NCBI GenBank assembly: GCA_963761115.1
Contig: CAVXFS010000005.1
Location: forward strand, 1,054,001-1,118,000
Length of the DNA: 64,000 nucleotides
Source of the DNA: CAVXFS01 sp963761115
GTDB taxonomy: Bacteria; Pseudomonadota; Gammaproteobacteria; Burkholderiales; Gallionellaceae
Reading direction: 5' to 3'
In this document: positions 54,570 to 62,725 of the stretch, in pieces
Position numbering within the stretch: the stretch's first letter is position 1
How the letters are laid out: each line of letters begins with the position of its first letter
Translations under genes and position numbers: made by a program
The notes under the pieces: generated by a model
Told to the model about the DNA's origin: nothing
What the model saw: only the letters and a program-made list of their open reading frames with translations
Databases searched by the model: none

Positions 54570-56548
54570 AATTGCTGTCCATTGCAGCGTTCGTGCTGCT
54601 GTTGATTTCCTGCGCTGGCTGGGGCCATGTCCTGACCCGGTGGACCAGCTGGCGCGAAAAGCATGATTTTGCCTTCCTGGCAGTGGCCGGCATTGCCGGG
54701 CTGACTTTTTTGGGCGGGGTGCTGAACCTGGTCCGGCTGGCCCGGCCGCTGGAATTGAACGTACTGGTGCTGGCGGGCCTGTTGTTCTTTATTGTGGACT
54801 ACGCAGCCAGAATCAACAGCTGGCGTGCCGCAAGGCCTGCCGCTTCGTCGAAAGCGCCATTTGAGGTATTGGGATGGCTGCCGCTGGCCATGCTGGTCCT
54901 GGCCAGCGGTTTTTATGCATGGACGCTGCTACCGGCCGATGTCTTCAATATCAGCGACGATTTCTATACCTATGTGCTCAGGCCGGTGCGCATGCTGCAG
55001 ACCGGCACGGTGGCGGGCAATCCGTACGAGATGCTGGGCCTCGACAGCCTGGGCGCCAACGCCTTCCTGCAGGCGTTCATCCTGCCCGGATTCTCCATCC
55101 AGTACCTGCTGGGTTTCGATGCAGTGTTCAGCTTCGCGCTGACCGGTTTGCTGTTGCTGGCATTGGCGAGGAAATTCGACCTGCACTGGAGCTATCCTGC
55201 ATTCGCCGTGCTCGCGTTCATCGTGATCAATCCGCAAGCGGTCAATATCTCTGCGCTCTACATCAGCAGCGCGTTGACACTGGGTATCCTGTTTGCAAGC
55301 TGTGTGCTGCTGGATCAACTCGATTCTGCGCATCGCGCCAACCAGAGGATGGCTGCCATCGTATTGGGCCTGCTGTTCGCTGCATTGATTGCGCTCAAGG
55401 TCACCTACGTTGCCTATGCAATGGCCTACTTTGCGATTTTCTTTGCTGCGCTGTGGTGGCGGTCGCCTGACAGGAAGCAGGTGCTGGGACTGTGCGCCCT
55501 GACATTGCTGACCACGCTGATGTCGCTGTTGCCCTGGCTGGCGCTATTCGCCGACAACTACCTGTCTGCGCTGCAGCTGTTGTTGCATCCCGTGGCTTCA
55601 CGTGCCGAAAGCGGATATTCGATGCCAAAGGGAAATATCGCGGCATTGTTCTCAGGCGCGGACCTGTTTTATGGCGGCTCCTTCCTGAGCTACGGACTGA
55701 TGGTGCTGTTTTTGCTGGCCGTGGCGTGTTATGTGTTGTTTGTCCTGGTTAGCGGCAGCATGGCGCCAACACGCCACCGCTACTTGCCGATCGTTGCGGC
55801 AGCCTGCCTGGCCGGCGTGATCAGTTATCTGTTCAATGGCCTGTTGTTCAATCCAGACCTGGCGGTGCGCTATTCCTGTCCAGTGCTGCTGGCGAGTTTT
55901 CCGTTTGCCGTGCTGGCCATGGCTTTGGTGTTGCCGGGTACGGTGCGCCCGTCTGGCGTGTTCAATCTTTCCGGTATGGGGATGCTGGTGCTGGCCATGC
56001 CTGCCTTGCTGGTTGTCTTGTTCTGGAATAATTTCATCACGCGCCTGGAACGCGCCTATTCCCTGCATGAAACCATTTCATTCGACCTGAATGAATCGTA
56101 CCTGGCCTATAACCGATATGTTTTTTCTGATGCAGCCAGACAGGCGATGCGTGCGATCCAGTCCAGGACCGAGCCCGGCGAGAAGATCTTTGCCTGGGTA
56201 TCGATGCCCATGCACCTCGATTTTTCGAGGAACGATATCTACACGCTGAGGGAACCCGCCTTGCTCAATCCCTGGCTTGACCTGCCGTATAGCGGTAATC
56301 CCCTGGATACGGTGCATTACCTGAAAGGGCAGGGCGTGCGCTATATCCTGTGGGAAACCAGCGGCTATGGCATGCCGACCGACGACAAGGTGCGCAAGAT
56401 GCTGACCTTCCCCAACCTGGTCTATCGCAAGATCGCGCAGCGCAGCCTGTATCTGAGGAAGGTTTTGACGGTGATGATGCAGGGCGGCACTTTCCTGTAC
56501 TATTCGGACAACTTTGTGCTGTTCGACCTTAAGCAGATCAATGATTGA
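54566..56548 (+). CDS. Large multi-pass membrane protein, glycosyltransferase-like
   Basis: 660 residues, about 12 hydrophobic segments, with a soluble C-terminal part of about 150 residues. After TM3, DVFNISDDFYTYVLRPVRML carries an acidic pair in the first large loop, as in GT-C enzymes. I cannot assign a GT family. The start ATG overlaps the mtnP stop, which indicates translational coupling although the functions look unrelated. It opens the glycan-related block that runs to the window end. Confidence 0.65.
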   Translation: MKLLSIAAFVLLLISCAGWGHVLTRWTSWREKHDFAFLAVAGIAGLTFLGGVLNLVRLARPLELNVLVLAGLLFFIVDYAARINSWRAARPAASSKAPFEVLGWLPLAMLVLASGFYAWTLLPADVFNISDDFYTYVLRPVRMLQTGTVAGNPYEMLGLDSLGANAFLQAFILPGFSIQYLLGFDAVFSFALTGLLLLALARKFDLHWSYPAFAVLAFIVINPQAVNISALYISSALTLGILFASCVLLDQLDSAHRANQRMAAIVLGLLFAALIALKVTYVAYAMAYFAIFFAALWWRSPDRKQVLGLCALTLLTTLMSLLPWLALFADNYLSALQLLLHPVASRAESGYSMPKGNIAALFSGADLFYGGSFLSYGLMVLFLLAVACYVLFVLVSGSMAPTRHRYLPIVAAACLAGVISYLFNGLLFNPDLAVRYSCPVLLASFPFAVLAMALVLPGTVRPSGVFNLSGMGMLVLAMPALLVVLFWNNFITRLERAYSLHETISFDLNESYLAYNRYVFSDAARQAMRAIQSRTEPGEKIFAWVSMPMHLDFSRNDIYTLREPALLNPWLDLPYSGNPLDTVHYLKGQGVRYILWETSGYGMPTDDKVRKMLTFPNLVYRKIAQRSLYLRKVLTVMMQGGTFLYYSDNFVLFDLKQIND

Positions 56549-56650
56549 CCCGGTCAATACGATGGGTGCATTCCAGCAGTCATTCCCTGCCCATCGTCCG
56601 GGCCGGGATCCGGTATCGCCTGGTTCGAAAAGGCGCAGGGAGTATCCGTC

Positions 56651-57889
56651 GTGCCTCTGTTGAATCATATTAAGAACAATACCTACTGGTACCTGCTGCT
56701 GGTGGTCATGTTGCTGGCCATTGCCGGATACTACTGGCGCGAGTGGGGCACGCTCGCTGCTTTTCTGGACGCAATAGACGCCAAGCCGGAATTCATGCTG
56801 GATTTTACGGCCCACTATTATCCGATGAGCAAGCAGATCCTTCAGCTGCCCGAGCCGGTCATGGGTTATTACTACACCTCCTTTTTTGCGCTCATGCTGG
56901 TGCCGATCGGCGCTTTGGCGCTTCCTTCCGCCCTGTCTGTCTGGGTGGCGATCCAGTGCGCAGCAGTGGTCGCCCTGTGCATCATCCCTGCACGCGGCAT
57001 CCTGGCCATGCAGCCGCCCAAGATGATCCTGTATGCCGGCCTGTGCCTGACCTCCTATCCGGTGCTGGACAATCTCAAGTGGGGCCAGGTAAGCGTACTC
57101 CTGACCGTGTGCACACTGGCTGCATTCGTCGCATATAAAAAGAACCGGCGCCTGCTGGCCGGGATCCTGCTGGCTTTTGCGGCGGCAATAAAGTTCTATC
57201 CGGCGTTCTTCATCGTGTATTTCATCCTCAAGCGCGACCTGCGCACGTGCGTGGCATTCCTGCTGGCAGCGATCGTCTTTTACTTTGTCCTGCCTGCATC
57301 AGTGCTCGGGTTTTCCAATTGGCTGGGGTTCGAGCAAGCCATAGCTGTCGCCATCGGCAACTCCGACTGGGTTGCACGTGCTGTCGCCACGCACTATTTC
57401 GTGCATGTTGCCTCCAGGTGGGAGGTGATCTTTCTGGACCGCAACGCCGGCGCCATGACAGTGCAGGTCCTGACCCTGGTCGGTTACGGGATAGCCCTGT
57501 CCTGTTTCGCGATGGTCTGGTTGCTGCAACGCAGGGAGTCCTGCGAGCGCTACGGGTTGCCGATGGTCGTGATCTTCCTGGCCATCCCCTTCACGATCAA
57601 GACCTCGTGGCCACATTATTTCGTCTATCTGCCGGTGTGCCAGTTGGCGGTGTTTTCTTACTATGCCGCATCATTCCGGGGATCAGGCTGGTGGGTCAAG
57701 GCGCTGATCGCGCTACCCGTCATATCGATGCTGCTTTCCAGCATATTCCTGTTCAACCTGTTCCCGAACTGGAATGTATATAACTCGTATGGCATGCTGT
57801 TTCTTGCCAATCTGCTGTTATTGGTCGGGGTGTATGCAGCACTCCTTGTGCCGCTTGGCAGAAAGGGGATGCCTGCGGCAGCCAACTGA
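56651..57889 (+). CDS. Membrane mannosyltransferase-like protein (DUF2029/GT87-like)
   Basis: 412 residues with about ten membrane segments. The first periplasmic loop has KPEFMLDFTAHYYPMSKQIL with the catalytic-type Asp of GT-C enzymes (D-x-x-x-x-Y), and LLAFAAAIKFYPAFFIVYFI is the DUF2029 'K-x-x-P' box. These enzymes use polyprenyl-phosphate sugars as donors. The start is a GTG (56651) with GGGAG nine bases upstream. Confidence 0.75.
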   Translation: MPLLNHIKNNTYWYLLLVVMLLAIAGYYWREWGTLAAFLDAIDAKPEFMLDFTAHYYPMSKQILQLPEPVMGYYYTSFFALMLVPIGALALPSALSVWVAIQCAAVVALCIIPARGILAMQPPKMILYAGLCLTSYPVLDNLKWGQVSVLLTVCTLAAFVAYKKNRRLLAGILLAFAAAIKFYPAFFIVYFILKRDLRTCVAFLLAAIVFYFVLPASVLGFSNWLGFEQAIAVAIGNSDWVARAVATHYFVHVASRWEVIFLDRNAGAMTVQVLTLVGYGIALSCFAMVWLLQRRESCERYGLPMVVIFLAIPFTIKTSWPHYFVYLPVCQLAVFSYYAASFRGSGWWVKALIALPVISMLLSSIFLFNLFPNWNVYNSYGMLFLANLLLLVGVYAALLVPLGRKGMPAAAN

Positions 57890-58052
57890 ATCCGTTTCAC
57901 TTGCCCCTGCGTTCGCGGCCAAGCAGAGAAGGAACGTTGGAACGCTCTCTTAGCGCAAGCTTTGCTGGCTGGAGAATTTGGATATACTGCGGACCCGGAC
58001 GTCGGCCAATTTGCAACTGCGATACAGCGACGGAAGTTTACATTCGAACATT

Positions 58053-59606
58053 ATGAAACAAGGCAAAAGAGAGTCAATTTTAATCGGCATTATCCTTCTC
58101 GCCGCCCTGTCGGTCAGGATATGGGGGGTAAATCACGATTTGCCTTTCATCTATCATGCGGATGAGCCGCGCTATGTTGCCATCATCCAGGGAATTTTTA
58201 AAACCGGTGACCTGAATCCCCATTTTTTCAATTACCCATCGCTGTTCCTGTACGTCAATTCGCTTGCTTATATACCGTACTACCTGCTGGGAAAGTTATT
58301 CGGCGTCTTTGCAACACGCGGCGATATAGCGTTTCCAGTATCGCTGGCGATGGGTGTCGCCCATACGCAGATGCCATCCACGATCTGGCTTGGACGCATG
58401 ATCACGGTTTTATTTGGTGTCGGTACCGTGGGATTAACGTTTGCTATCGGAAAGCGACTTGCGGGGGGGGCGATAGCAGGTTTGCTGGCTGCGCTGATGG
58501 TGGCTGTATCCCCGGACAATGTCGGCAACTGCCGTACCATTACGCCCGACACCTTCATGGTATTTTTTGTGACGGCAGCGTTCCTGGCCTCGCTGCTCGT
58601 TTATCAACAGGGAAAGACACGGCATTACGTCATGGCGGGGCTCTGTGTCGGCCTAGCCGCCTCCAGTAAATACAATGGCGGATTGATAGTGTTGTCATTG
58701 TTATTGGCGCATTTCTTTCGATACGGCAAGGCGGGATTTTCAGTTCGGGATCTATATCTCGCTTTATTGCTGTGCGGAGTGGGATTTTTTGCAGCCACGC
58801 CTTATGCGCTGATAGACACGTCCAGATTTTTGGCAGACGTGAGTTATGAAAGTCATCATTACTCAACGGGCCACACTGGAATGGAAGGGGATGCCTTGAT
58901 CTGGTATCTGGACTATTTGCGGCAAACCGCAGGAATTATCACCATTCTTGCGGTGCTGGGGATCATGCGCGCTATTTATTCGCGATCCAGGGAAATGATC
59001 CTTCTGGCCATCTTCCCCATTGTGTACTTTGCATTCATCAGCAGTTTTGCAGTAAGGAATGACCGGACACTCATGCCAATAACACCGTTTCTTTTTTTAT
59101 TGGCCGCTTCGTTCCTTGTCCACTTGATGAGCAGGGCTCGTGCAATCCAATCAAGTAATCTGCGCAAGTCATCCATTCTGGCTATTGCCGGCATTGCTAT
59201 TGCCAGCCTGGTCATGCCAGCATCAGTGACGGTCGCGGACACGGTTCAATTGACCACAATAGATAGTCGTGTGACCGCAAGAGTATGGATAGACGACAAC
59301 CTGCCAGTGGGCTCCAGAATCGCACTCGAATCGTATTCCCCATTCGTCGATCCGTCTCGATTTTACATACAACGTATGTTGCGAATGATAATCCACCCGC
59401 CGGAATGGTACATTGAGCAAGGTTTCGACTACCTGGTTTTCAGTCAGGGCATGTATGGGCGGTTTTACGAGGAACGGGATAAATACCCGGACGAGTGTTC
59501 GCTATACGACAACCTGTTCCGGCGCTTTCAGCTGGTCAAGTTGTTTACGGATGGTGACTATGAAGTGCGCGTTTACAGGGTCCGGCAATCAGTTGGGCAA
59601 AATTGA
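58053..59606 (+). CDS. Glycosyltransferase family 39 (ArnT/PMT-like) membrane protein
   Basis: 517 residues from MKQGKRESILIGIILLAALS. The first loop has LPFIYHADEPRYVAIIQGIF, the D-E catalytic pair of PMT/ArnT-type enzymes. About ten membrane segments follow, then a periplasmic C-terminal domain of about 120 residues. Acceptor unknown: protein, lipid A or a lipid-linked glycan are all possible. The open frame extends 25 codons further upstream without a ribosome site. No tRNA or IS lies nearby. Confidence 0.75.
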   Translation: MKQGKRESILIGIILLAALSVRIWGVNHDLPFIYHADEPRYVAIIQGIFKTGDLNPHFFNYPSLFLYVNSLAYIPYYLLGKLFGVFATRGDIAFPVSLAMGVAHTQMPSTIWLGRMITVLFGVGTVGLTFAIGKRLAGGAIAGLLAALMVAVSPDNVGNCRTITPDTFMVFFVTAAFLASLLVYQQGKTRHYVMAGLCVGLAASSKYNGGLIVLSLLLAHFFRYGKAGFSVRDLYLALLLCGVGFFAATPYALIDTSRFLADVSYESHHYSTGHTGMEGDALIWYLDYLRQTAGIITILAVLGIMRAIYSRSREMILLAIFPIVYFAFISSFAVRNDRTLMPITPFLFLLAASFLVHLMSRARAIQSSNLRKSSILAIAGIAIASLVMPASVTVADTVQLTTIDSRVTARVWIDDNLPVGSRIALESYSPFVDPSRFYIQRMLRMIIHPPEWYIEQGFDYLVFSQGMYGRFYEERDKYPDECSLYDNLFRRFQLVKLFTDGDYEVRVYRVRQSVGQN

Positions 59607-59617
59607 TCCTTCCCGGC

Positions 59618-60493
59618 CTATTTAACTCGCTCGTATGTATTGCCATGCAGCAGTGAAGCGAACAAAAAGAACGCCAGATCTCCGCTTACGGTTATTGCCC
59701 GACCCAGCACGATGACCAACAACAAGTCAGCCTCGTTAACCAGTCCCTGCAGCAGGAACATCAGCACCAGTTCGCGGACGCCCACGCCGGCCGGTGCGCC
59801 TGGAGTAACGAAGCCGGCCAGCCATGCCAGCACATAGGCGCCGCCCACGCTGAGCCACAGGGAAACATCCGGGGCCGGTTGTGTCGAGACCAGCTTGATC
59901 AGGCCGACGAACAGGGCGGCTGATACGGCAAAGAAAAATACATACCAGGCAAACGCCTGTGCTGCCGTTCGACCGAAATGACGCCCAAGCAAGGCGACGA
60001 TACCGATCACCGCCAGGCCGAAAGCAATGGCCGCAAGCGGTACGGACAATCCGGCTGCAGCCAAAGGCAACGCAAGCATGCCGATCACCGCGCCGGCCAG
60101 CGTCAGCAGGGCCAATTCCCAGATCGACGACTTCGCCAAGGGCCATCCCGGCACGCCTGCTGCCATACCCAGTGCCTGTCTGCCGGCAATATGCAAAATG
60201 TTGCCGGGCACGTACTTGGCCAGTTGGGAAATACCGTAGGTCTTGATCGCCCAGTGCGCTGTCACGCGGGCGCCAAATTTTTCCAGCAGACTGCGCCATG
60301 CTTGTGCGAGCATCAGGTCAGCGCAACCGTAGATCAGCGCGAAGCCGCCGACGAGGACCCATGTGCCGAAGCCAAAGCGGTTGAAATCGATCTGTCCGCC
60401 ATAGTCGCGCAGGCGCAGCGCGACATAAATTATCCCTGCGATCGCCAGCATTGCGCCGACCCGATGCAGACCTCGCTTTATCGCCGGTTGCAT
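59618..60493 (-). CDS. Flippase-like membrane protein (LPG synthase TM / UPF0104)
   Basis: 291 residues with about eight membrane segments. YGISQLAKYVPGNILHIAGR and PGAPAGVGVRELVLMFLLQG are the two conserved boxes of the lysylphosphatidylglycerol synthetase TM family, which contains isoprenoid-glycan flippase-like proteins. The soluble synthase domain is absent. Convergent with the GT39 gene (11 bases between stops). Its location in a glycosyltransferase block supports a role in lipid-linked sugar transport, by inference. Confidence 0.75.
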   Translation of the reverse strand: MQPAIKRGLHRVGAMLAIAGIIYVALRLRDYGGQIDFNRFGFGTWVLVGGFALIYGCADLMLAQAWRSLLEKFGARVTAHWAIKTYGISQLAKYVPGNILHIAGRQALGMAAGVPGWPLAKSSIWELALLTLAGAVIGMLALPLAAAGLSVPLAAIAFGLAVIGIVALLGRHFGRTAAQAFAWYVFFFAVSAALFVGLIKLVSTQPAPDVSLWLSVGGAYVLAWLAGFVTPGAPAGVGVRELVLMFLLQGLVNEADLLLVIVLGRAITVSGDLAFFLFASLLHGNTYERVK

Positions 60494-60551
60494 ATCAAGC
60501 GCATGTATCCGGAATCACTTGCCCCGGGCGCAACAGTATGCGGCGAACGGT

Positions 60552-61112
60552 TCATTCGCCTACTGTCCCGATCACTCGGGCAGGCACGCCGCCGACGATC
60601 TCGTAGGCTGCGACGTCTTTGGTCACCACGGCACCGGCTGCGACCACCGCACCCTTGCCGATGCTTTGCACTGATCCCAGCACCGTGACGTTTGCTCCCA
60701 GCCAGACACCATCCTCTATGGCCAGGGCCGAGGACTCGAATTTCCACTCCGATTTTGCCTTTCTGGACGGGATATGGTCATGCGTTTCGATCAGCACGTT
60801 CTGGCTGATCCAGACATCATTGCCTATGGTTACTCCGCCGCTGTAGTCGATTTCGACATTGCGGTTGAATTTGACGTTTTCTCCTATTCTCAAATGACCA
60901 TGCTCGATTCCATGCGGTACGATGAACATGCACCTGGAGCCGACCAACAGGCCGCTTCCCGTGCCGAACAACAGCCGGTAGACCAGGCATCGCAATTGAA
61001 GGATCGGGGGGATATCGAACAGCTGCATGCCGACCAGCAGTTGAATGAATCTTCTGGCTGCTTCCATGATCCATGCCATCAGGGAACTGTTTTTTGCGGT
61101 TGCGGAATTCAT
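60552..61112 (-). CDS. Left-handed beta-helix acyltransferase (O-acetyltransferase-like)
   Basis: 186 residues. Hexapeptide repeats are visible from about residue 75 (LRIGENVKFNRNVEIDYSG, VTIGNDVWISQNVLIETHDH, LAIEDGVWLGANVTVLGSVQ and IGKGAVVAAGAVVTKDVAAY), ending in VGGVPARVIG, the classic end of WbbJ/NodL-type acetyltransferases. The active-site His is in ETHDH. It probably acetylates a surface sugar. It precedes the flippase-like gene on the same strand by 58 bases. Confidence 0.85.
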   Translation of the reverse strand: MNSATAKNSSLMAWIMEAARRFIQLLVGMQLFDIPPILQLRCLVYRLLFGTGSGLLVGSRCMFIVPHGIEHGHLRIGENVKFNRNVEIDYSGGVTIGNDVWISQNVLIETHDHIPSRKAKSEWKFESSALAIEDGVWLGANVTVLGSVQSIGKGAVVAAGAVVTKDVAAYEIVGGVPARVIGTVGE

Positions 61113-61139
61113 GTCATCGTCCTGTTTGAGATCTGCTGC

Positions 61140-61703
61140 TCATGAACCGTCCCTTGCATATACCGCTATCTGGTTCGCGCCAAGCAGGAAGCGCCGGTAT
61201 GCGACGAGCTTCAGGCCGGCATGCCTGCCAGCGCTTTCCAGTTTTCCCCGATCCAGCAGCGCCTCGTGCTCTTCATTGGCATGCTTGCTGAACAGGCCGA
61301 TCGCGGCACCCAGGTCGTGCACCCAGTCGACGGAAGGATGCGGCGTGGTCACGACCAGGCGGGCCTCATTGGATTCGCGCAGATGCGCCGAAAGGCTGTC
61401 CAGCAAACCGGCCGGGTCGCTGACATGCTCGATCACCGCCAGCGATATGACGGAATCGAACTTATCTTCGGGTGCGGGCATATCGGCAGTGAAACGATGC
61501 TGGGGGAATTGCATGAGCGCCTGTTGCAACGAGGGTTCATCCCGGTCCACACCCAGGTATCGGTCGCTGGGCACCAGCGCTGCCAGCGCGCCCGAGCCGC
61601 AGCCGAAATCCAGCACCCGCCCGCGCAGGTATGGCCGCGCGGCCGACAACCGTTTCTCGCGCAGCCAGGGCGACAGCAACCCTTCCGCGCCCTGGTCAGC
61701 CAT
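61140..61703 (-). CDS. Class I SAM-dependent methyltransferase
   Basis: About 187 residues from MADQGAEGLLSPWLREKRLS. VLDFGCGSGALAAL is the SAM-binding motif I, YLGVDRDEPSLQQA motif post-I, and FDSVISLAVIEHVSDP motif II/III. The start at 61703 lies 8 bases inside the end of the upstream GT2 gene, consistent with coupling. The substrate is unknown; the context suggests a glycan or glycolipid. Confidence 0.8.
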   Translation of the reverse strand: MADQGAEGLLSPWLREKRLSAARPYLRGRVLDFGCGSGALAALVPSDRYLGVDRDEPSLQQALMQFPQHRFTADMPAPEDKFDSVISLAVIEHVSDPAGLLDSLSAHLRESNEARLVVTTPHPSVDWVHDLGAAIGLFSKHANEEHEALLDRGKLESAGRHAGLKLVAYRRFLLGANQIAVYARDGS

Positions 61704-62667
61704 CGTCCCGGCTGCCCAAGTCGATGCTTTCATGCTGCGACAGCACGATCACCTTGAAGCGCACTTCCTCGAGCAACTTGCGGTTCGCCGCCAACAGGTC
61801 CGCCACCACCGCGATCAACAGGGTCTGGAAACCCAGTCCCAGCAGCAGCGCGGCCAGGATCAGCGATTGGACGTGGCCCTCGCCCTCGCCGATGAAATAT
61901 TTCCACAGGAAGCGCAGGCACAGCAGCAGACCCGCCGCCAGCAGGACGCCGCTGATGGCGCCGAAGAAGCGGAACGGACGGTAGATGATGGAAATGCGCA
62001 TGACGGTGACCACGCTTTGCGCAATGTAGGACGGGATGCTCTTCACCAGCCGCGACGGGCGCAGGTCCTTGTTCACCCGGATCGGCACCGAGGTGATCGC
62101 CATGTTCTTCTGCCCGGCCTGGATGATGGTTTCCAGCGTATAGGTGTAATCGTTGAACACCACCATGCGCTGCGCGGCGGCGCGGCTCATCGCGCGAAAA
62201 CCGCTGGGCGCATCGGGGATGTCGGTCTTGCTGGCAAAGCGCACCACCCAGCTGCCGATCTTCTGCAGCAGTTTTTTCAGCGGCGAAAAATGTTCGATGG
62301 TGGCGATCGGTCGTGCGCCCACGACGATATCGGCACTCTGATCCAGGATCGGGGCAGTTAGCAGGGGAATGTCGTCGGCGTTGTACTGGTTGTCGGCGTC
62401 GGTGTTGACGATGACATCGGCGCCGAGGCGCAGGCACGCATCCAGCCCGGTCATGAAGGCGCGCGCCAGGCCCTGGTTGCGCGAATGGCGCACCACATGG
62501 TGCACGCCATTGTCGCGGGCGACTGCGACGGTCTGGTCTTGACTGCCGTCATCGATCACCAGCCACTCGACCGATGCGAATCCGGCAACTGTGCGCGGTA
62601 GCAAGGACAAGGTGACCGCGAGAGTCTCCGCTTCGTTAAAACAGGGTATCTGGATGATCAGTTTCAA
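61696..62667 (-). CDS. Glycosyltransferase family 2, polyprenyl-phosphate sugar synthase-like
   Basis: 323 residues. MKLIIQIPCFNEAETLAVTL is the GT2 nucleotide-sugar start, WLVIDDGSQDQTVAVARDNG carries the first Asp motif, VIVNTDADNQYNADDIPLL the DXD motif, and GARPIA the acceptor region. Two membrane segments at the C-terminus (FFGAISGVLLAAGLLLCLRF and ILAALLLGLGFQTLLIAVVA) give the DPM1/GtrB-like topology. It would load a sugar onto a polyprenyl phosphate, the donor used by the GT-C enzymes nearby. Confidence 0.85.
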   Translation of the reverse strand: MKLIIQIPCFNEAETLAVTLSLLPRTVAGFASVEWLVIDDGSQDQTVAVARDNGVHHVVRHSRNQGLARAFMTGLDACLRLGADVIVNTDADNQYNADDIPLLTAPILDQSADIVVGARPIATIEHFSPLKKLLQKIGSWVVRFASKTDIPDAPSGFRAMSRAAAQRMVVFNDYTYTLETIIQAGQKNMAITSVPIRVNKDLRPSRLVKSIPSYIAQSVVTVMRISIIYRPFRFFGAISGVLLAAGLLLCLRFLWKYFIGEGEGHVQSLILAALLLGLGFQTLLIAVVADLLAANRKLLEEVRFKVIVLSQHESIDLGSRDDG

Positions 62668-62725
62668 TGAGAAGAGTCCGCCGGTTATTTGGCGCGAACC
62701 ATATCAAATCCCTACTCTGGATGCA